This document shows positions 60,124 through 64,000 of a stretch of 64,000 bases of DNA, in pieces; positions within the stretch are counted from its first letter, which is position 1, and every line of letters begins with the position of its first letter. The position numbers and the translations under genes were made by a program. The stretch covers positions 210,360-274,359 of the forward strand of contig PYSS01000013.1 of assembly GCA_003049465.1 (NCBI GenBank), written 5' to 3'. The notes beneath the pieces are model-generated. The model had not been told where the DNA came from. It did no database searches and saw nothing but the letters and a program-made list of their open reading frames with translations. This DNA is from Magnaporthiopsis rhizophila. Lineage: Eukaryota > Ascomycota > Sordariomycetes > Magnaporthales > Magnaporthaceae.

Positions 60124-60962
60124 TGACGGGATGGGGCTGACATGGGAGGTCTTTTTTTTTTTTTTTTTTTTTTTCTTTTTTTTGCATGATGGGAGTTACG
60201 AGTAGAGAGGGTGGCTGGCTTCTTGCAAACAGTGAATGTCCTGTGTTTTTCTTTTCCGGCTCCACTCAGCCCTCTGGAGTATTAGGGGAGACCTAGGAGC
60301 CGACGCTTGGCAAGATTTCTTATATAAAAGCAGCTAGGTGCCGGGGTATAGGTATGAGCGAGACGGCGCATAAGGTTATATAGCACGTTAAGTTGGGATA
60401 GATTAGGCCGATTTCACTGCGCGGGGAATTCTACTGTACAGCTTTTCATGATGCTCGTCACTCTTCTCGGACAATGAAAAAGAGCCAACCGGAAATCGTC
60501 CATCTGGCAATGAGCAACGAGCAGGCCGTCAAGGTTGGGGAAAAGAGAGCTCGGATACGCCCATCTCTCTCGTCAGATCCACCGTGCTCTCTTTGCTGCT
60601 CATAAAATTAGGTAGGTATGGGGTATCCCTCAGGATGGTGACATTCTGTGTTGCTTACTGAGCGCCTCTGTCGCTCAACCCAAGACTGCTTACCATCAGA
60701 GGACGATCACACCAATGGACATTCGTTTTTACTTCTCCCCAGCCCCGATATTACCATTAGCCTTGGTACTCCTCCACCAATACCTAGTAGGTCCAGACGG
60801 TGTCTCCCTCATTTATACCCACCAACCAACCAGCTTCACGCGCACAGCCAGCAACAAATCGGCTGCGTCGAATGACACACCGTGCCTGTAACTTCCCCGG
60901 CATGCCATCAAATTGAAAGACAAAAAAAAAAGATGCCATTCAATATGATCACGAGGTCCCGA
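60124..60962. other. convergent intergenic region
   Basis: It holds the 3' ends of the FlbE-like gene (+) and the Zn2Cys6 gene (-). It contains a T run with one C at about 60,152-60,183 and CTAGGT/TTAGGTAGGTA-type motifs near 60,286, 60,332, 60,609 and 60,782. No gene seen. Confidence 0.6.
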
Positions 60963-63463
60963 CTACGTCCTTTCTCTCGTCGTTATCCTCTCCAGGATCC
61001 GCACCTCGGCCTCGAAACTCGAGCCTGGAGTCGCCCACAACCTGAGCTTGGACACGAGCAGGTCTTTGAGCTCCTTGAGGTCCGTAGTCAGGTGGCGCAG
61101 CTGCGGGATGTTGTCGCACGCGACCAGAACCAGGAGCGACGCCATTGACGTCTGCGAGAAGGTCCACAGGTACGGCGACCGCTTGTCCAGCATCTCGGTC
61201 GAGTTGCGGAGATACGTCTGGCATGTGGCTATGCACACCTCGCACTTGTCGAGTGCAATCTGCGGTATATCGACTGGCTGTTGCGCTGCTACCGCTGCTG
61301 CTGCCGCTACCGCTGCGGCTGCGGCCGAGGCTGTCGCAGATGTTGCTGCGGTTGAGGCGGCAGCGGTCGCCGCGGCGTGGGCCACGGCGGCTGCCGAGTT
61401 GACGGTCCCTGTCGAGAGGTGTGGCGAGACAGGACTGGAGCCGACCGAGGTCGCCCTGCTCACGGCCTGCTGCTGCTGCAAGGCTGCGTAGAGCACAAAG
61501 GGTCGGTGTATGATGTGACGGGCGGCGTAGAAACGAATACGGAGCACCTTCCCACGATCATTGGCGATGGGTTCCGTTCCTAGCGGCGGCCGTAGGCTCT
61601 CGGGGATGGACATGTACCACTCCTCCAGCTGACGGTTGAGCTCTGCGCTGACGTTGAGGAGCCTCCCCAAGCTGATACTTCCAGGCCTGGGTCCTATGTC
61701 GGCAAACGAGACGAGATCCGAGTTCTCAGATGAGTACAGTGAGCTATGCACGCGGTTGAGCAGCCTCCTGATGGCCGTTTCTGCGACAAAGTAGATCATC
61801 TCCTCGTGCTCCCCAGGAGTCAGACTTTGGGCCAACTGCATGCGATCCGCCATGGGCTCTATGCCGCTTCGAGGGACGTCGAGTTCAGCCGCCCGATCAC
61901 TGTCCGGAGCCAGACGAACACTTAGTCAAACAGACAGATCAAAGGCGTACGCCAATGCTCCGAGATTAGGGCTTACCATTCTATCATGAAGCATGACCAG
62001 AAAACGCGGAGGTGATTATTATCTTGGGCGACAAGGTACCCCTCGGATCGTCTTTGTCTAAAAGTTGTAAGTCAATTGTGCGCAATGACTGCTTCAAGGG
62101 TGAAAAAGATTGTTGATCATAGTGGAGGCAAATCAGGAAAAGTTGACGGAAAAATGCAAAAGCGAGAATTCCAAGGCGACGGGAATCAGAACCTACTTGT
62201 CAAACAGAAACATAAATTTGAGGGACGCAAAGTAAACCATCTTCCAGCTGTGCAGGGGCCGGCCGAGATGAGCAAAGTAAGAGGCTGCTAGAAGCAGAGC
62301 CTGGCAAATTGTCATGTTGGGCTTGAAACCCCAGAGAGAAAAACGCAGTATGATGCGGAGGGCGGGCTGAAAGAAGGTCAGCCCGAGTTGGTCCTTCTGG
62401 GCCTGGATGTCCATTGGCAGCGGAACGGGCCGGTCACCCGGCACAACGGCGCCAAGGGCCCAGACGGTGAGGCATATCGCCGTCTCGGGCGTATCGGCCA
62501 GTCCGTGCTCAAAGACGTGAGAGCGCCAACCGGCGAAGTCCTGCTCAGTGAAGAGCGGGTAGTTCGGGTGTGCGCACGCAAAGTAGGCTGTCGCCAGCGC
62601 GTCGAGACCCTGCGGTCCGAGACGCTCGAGCGACGGCCACTGGATGTCAGACGCTTGAAGGATGTCAAGCGGTTGCGGGAGTGGCAGGGCGTCCTCGATG
62701 TCGTGAAAATAGTTCTTGGGGTACTCGCCCACCATGTTCCGCACGCGGGGCAGCGCGAAGAGCGAGCTGGCCGAGGTGAAATGATCTGTCGGGATCAGGA
62801 ACTGAGCATTCTCGAGATGCGGATCCGCAAGCGGCACCCGTCCCAGTTCATGGCGGTGCAGGACGCCTGGAAATTCCTGGTGCTGCGGCCGCGACAGCTG
62901 CTCTGGAAGTGGATACGAGTAAGAGGGCGGAAGTGAGAACAAGTTTGGCTGGAAGGGGGCAGGCACGCCGCCACCCTGATGCGCCTGTGCCAGCTCGTTC
63001 AGTCGATGACTGTGCTCCTCTAGGAGCCCCTCGATACGGCCAAGACGCTCGGCCACCAAGTCGGAGCCTGTGGCAGATGTGGAGGGAAGCTCGACACTGC
63101 AGGCAGGCAGGCGGGCAGGCCAGGGGGTATGGGCGTTAATAAGCAACCCGCTGCATATGCGCGCGTCCGCGCGCTCTTACCACACGGCCAAGCACACGGA
63201 TCGATGTCTTACTTACCGCTCAACGGGCAGGTCCTTGTAGCGACAGTCTGCGCCAGACTCGCGACATGTCGAACAGGGTCGTTCGCCGTCACATCTTCGC
63301 TGTGTGTCAGCAACTTGGCTTTATCGGCTGCCTATTCAAGCTTGGGTAAGGAGGCCAACCGACCTCCGCTTGCGGTGCCTATGACCAAATGTGGCGACTG
63401 TCAGTGACCCATCTTGGCCTGTATTATAAGCTGATGCGGCACATACCGGCAAAAGTCGCAGGC
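60963..63463 (-). CDS. Zn2Cys6 fungal-specific transcription factor, 5' end unresolved
   Basis: The exons I can support on the minus strand are 63463-63447 (start incomplete), 63378-63364 (15 nt), 63294-63217, 63096-62197, 62057-61977 and 61899-60963. Together exons 1-3 code for a binuclear cluster: ACDFC, then RHRKRRCDGERPCSTC, then RESGADCRYK, that is C-x2-C-x6-C and C-x2-C-x6-C. A short coiled-coil-like segment follows (LVAERLGRIEGLLEEHSHRL). The middle homology region has ALATAYFACAHPNYPLFTEQDF, GLDALATAY, RVFWSCFMIE and CDRAAELDVPRSGIE. A poly-Ala insert of about 40 residues (coded at about 61,265-61,395) is unusual. No in-frame ATG lies between a stop at about 63,595 and exon 1, so a further 5' exon must exist. 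The acceptor of the third listed exon is AAG. Targets unknown. Confidence 0.87.
63364..63378 (-). other. 15-nt microexon inside the zinc cluster
   Basis: On the minus strand the exon lies between CATAG and GTCGGT and codes, with one and two borrowed bases at its ends, for the Arg-His-Arg-Lys-Arg-Arg stretch between the second and third Cys of the Zn2Cys6 domain. Its inclusion gives the canonical six-residue spacing. Being a multiple of 3 with matching phases, it could be skipped in frame, which would leave a C-x2-C-x-C cluster that cannot fold normally. Confidence 0.75.
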
Positions 63464-64000
63464 CAACAAGGCTCCTACCCGTGAAGAGAAGCACGACCCC
63501 GTCAGCAAGGTCCCCAGAACCCAGCTGGTGTGCTGCGAAGACGTAAGAGCAGGACAGAGGGCAGGCGGGAGGTTCAAGGATTTCTACACGTAAAGTGCCC
63601 GAGAACCGCCAAGAAAGGAAGGGCGGTGTATGGAGTATAAGCGACGCGATCAAGTCCTCGCGCTCTCTCTCTCTTTCTCTCTTTGTCTCTCGTTGGCACT
63701 GGTGCTACAAACACCTGCGTCTTCCGAGGAAACCTGGCCCGTCTATATCCGGCGATGTGGTCAAAGGGCAGTTTGCAGGTAGTCATGATTTCTGGGGTCA
63801 GGGGCTTTTGGCAGACAAGACTGCCCAGGTACCCACGTCTTCTTGTGTAATTCATGATCAGCTCCTTGTGTGTTACGATCCGACTCTCTTCGGTGTCGCT
63901 CTTGTGAGCCGCCGTTATGACGCGGCCGACGGCGATCTGGATCGATATTGAACAACCGGCTGTCTTCCCCCGGTTTCGGGCCGGGCCGTTTCCACGCGGG
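63464..64000. other. probable 5' part of the Zn2Cys6 gene, not resolved
   Basis: This end of the window should contain the start codon, leader and perhaps the promoter of the Zn2Cys6 gene. An open frame continuous with the ACDFC exon extends to about 63,590 without an ATG. Candidate acceptors (GGGTAG near 63,475; TCGCAG near 63,535) exist, but I could not choose between them. A (CT)n-rich stretch at about 63,661-63,692 is present. Confidence 0.4.

Noticed and set aside
1..64000. Dedicated new multi-gene system, biosynthetic cluster, mobile element or CRISPR array
   Set aside because: The genes are mostly conserved single-copy functions from unrelated pathways. No terminal repeats, transposase, reverse transcriptase, spaced direct repeats or core biosynthetic enzyme was seen.

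Overview
The window reads as nuclear DNA of a filamentous ascomycete, most likely a Sordariomycete. Signs of this are short introns (about 55-240 nt) with GTAAGT/GTATGT-type donors and CTAAC-like branch sites, GC-rich coding sequence, long AT/CT-rich intergenic regions, a Neurospora-type arginine attenuator peptide upstream of arg-2, a FlbE-like developmental regulator, and fungal Zn2Cys6, bZIP and homeodomain/C2H2 regulators. The order is inference. I see no transposon, RIP-degraded block, CRISPR array, tRNA, rRNA or biosynthetic cluster. The genes look like an ordinary conserved segment, not one dedicated new system.

Layout. 1-3.1 kb: gene-free, with a GT microsatellite. 3.1-6.2 (+): membrane-anchored pepsin-fold protein with broken catalytic motifs. 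7.3-9.4 (-): Tah18 diflavin reductase. 12.2-13.8 (+): two-RRM protein. 15.0-16.4 (+): Gcs1-type ArfGAP. 17.0-18.0 (+): ETF beta. 18.85-21.1 (+): attenuator uORF plus arg-2/CPA1. 22.5-23.9 (+): Nrk1-like kinase. 25.0-28.4 (-): elongation factor 2. 29.6-39.7 (-): the giant lipid-transfer protein Csf1. 40.7-42.9 (+): TMEM184-like membrane protein. 43.9-45.9 (-): methylenetetrahydrofolate reductase. 48.1-49.4 (-): bZIP factor. 51.1-52.2 (+): small single-pass membrane protein. 53.8-57.7 (+): multi-zinc/homeodomain regulator. 58.8-60.1 (+): FlbE-like protein. 61.0-63.5 (-): Zn2Cys6 factor whose 5' end is unresolved.

The genes do not form one pathway. They cover housekeeping (translation, arginine and folate/methionine metabolism, NAD salvage, Fe-S assembly electron supply, fatty-acid electron transfer, vesicle traffic, lipid transport) and, from about 48 kb on, three transcription factors and a developmental regulator.

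The most interesting signal is in RNA processing. EF2 appears to need a 2-nt microexon to make its start-proximal codons. The arg-2 attenuator peptide is assembled from three exons. The Zn2Cys6 cluster depends on a 15-nt exon, the TMEM184-like gene has an 18-nt exon, and CSF1 begins with exons of 35 and 36 nt. All exon boundaries were read by eye from splice motifs, frame and family conservation. None has transcript support here.
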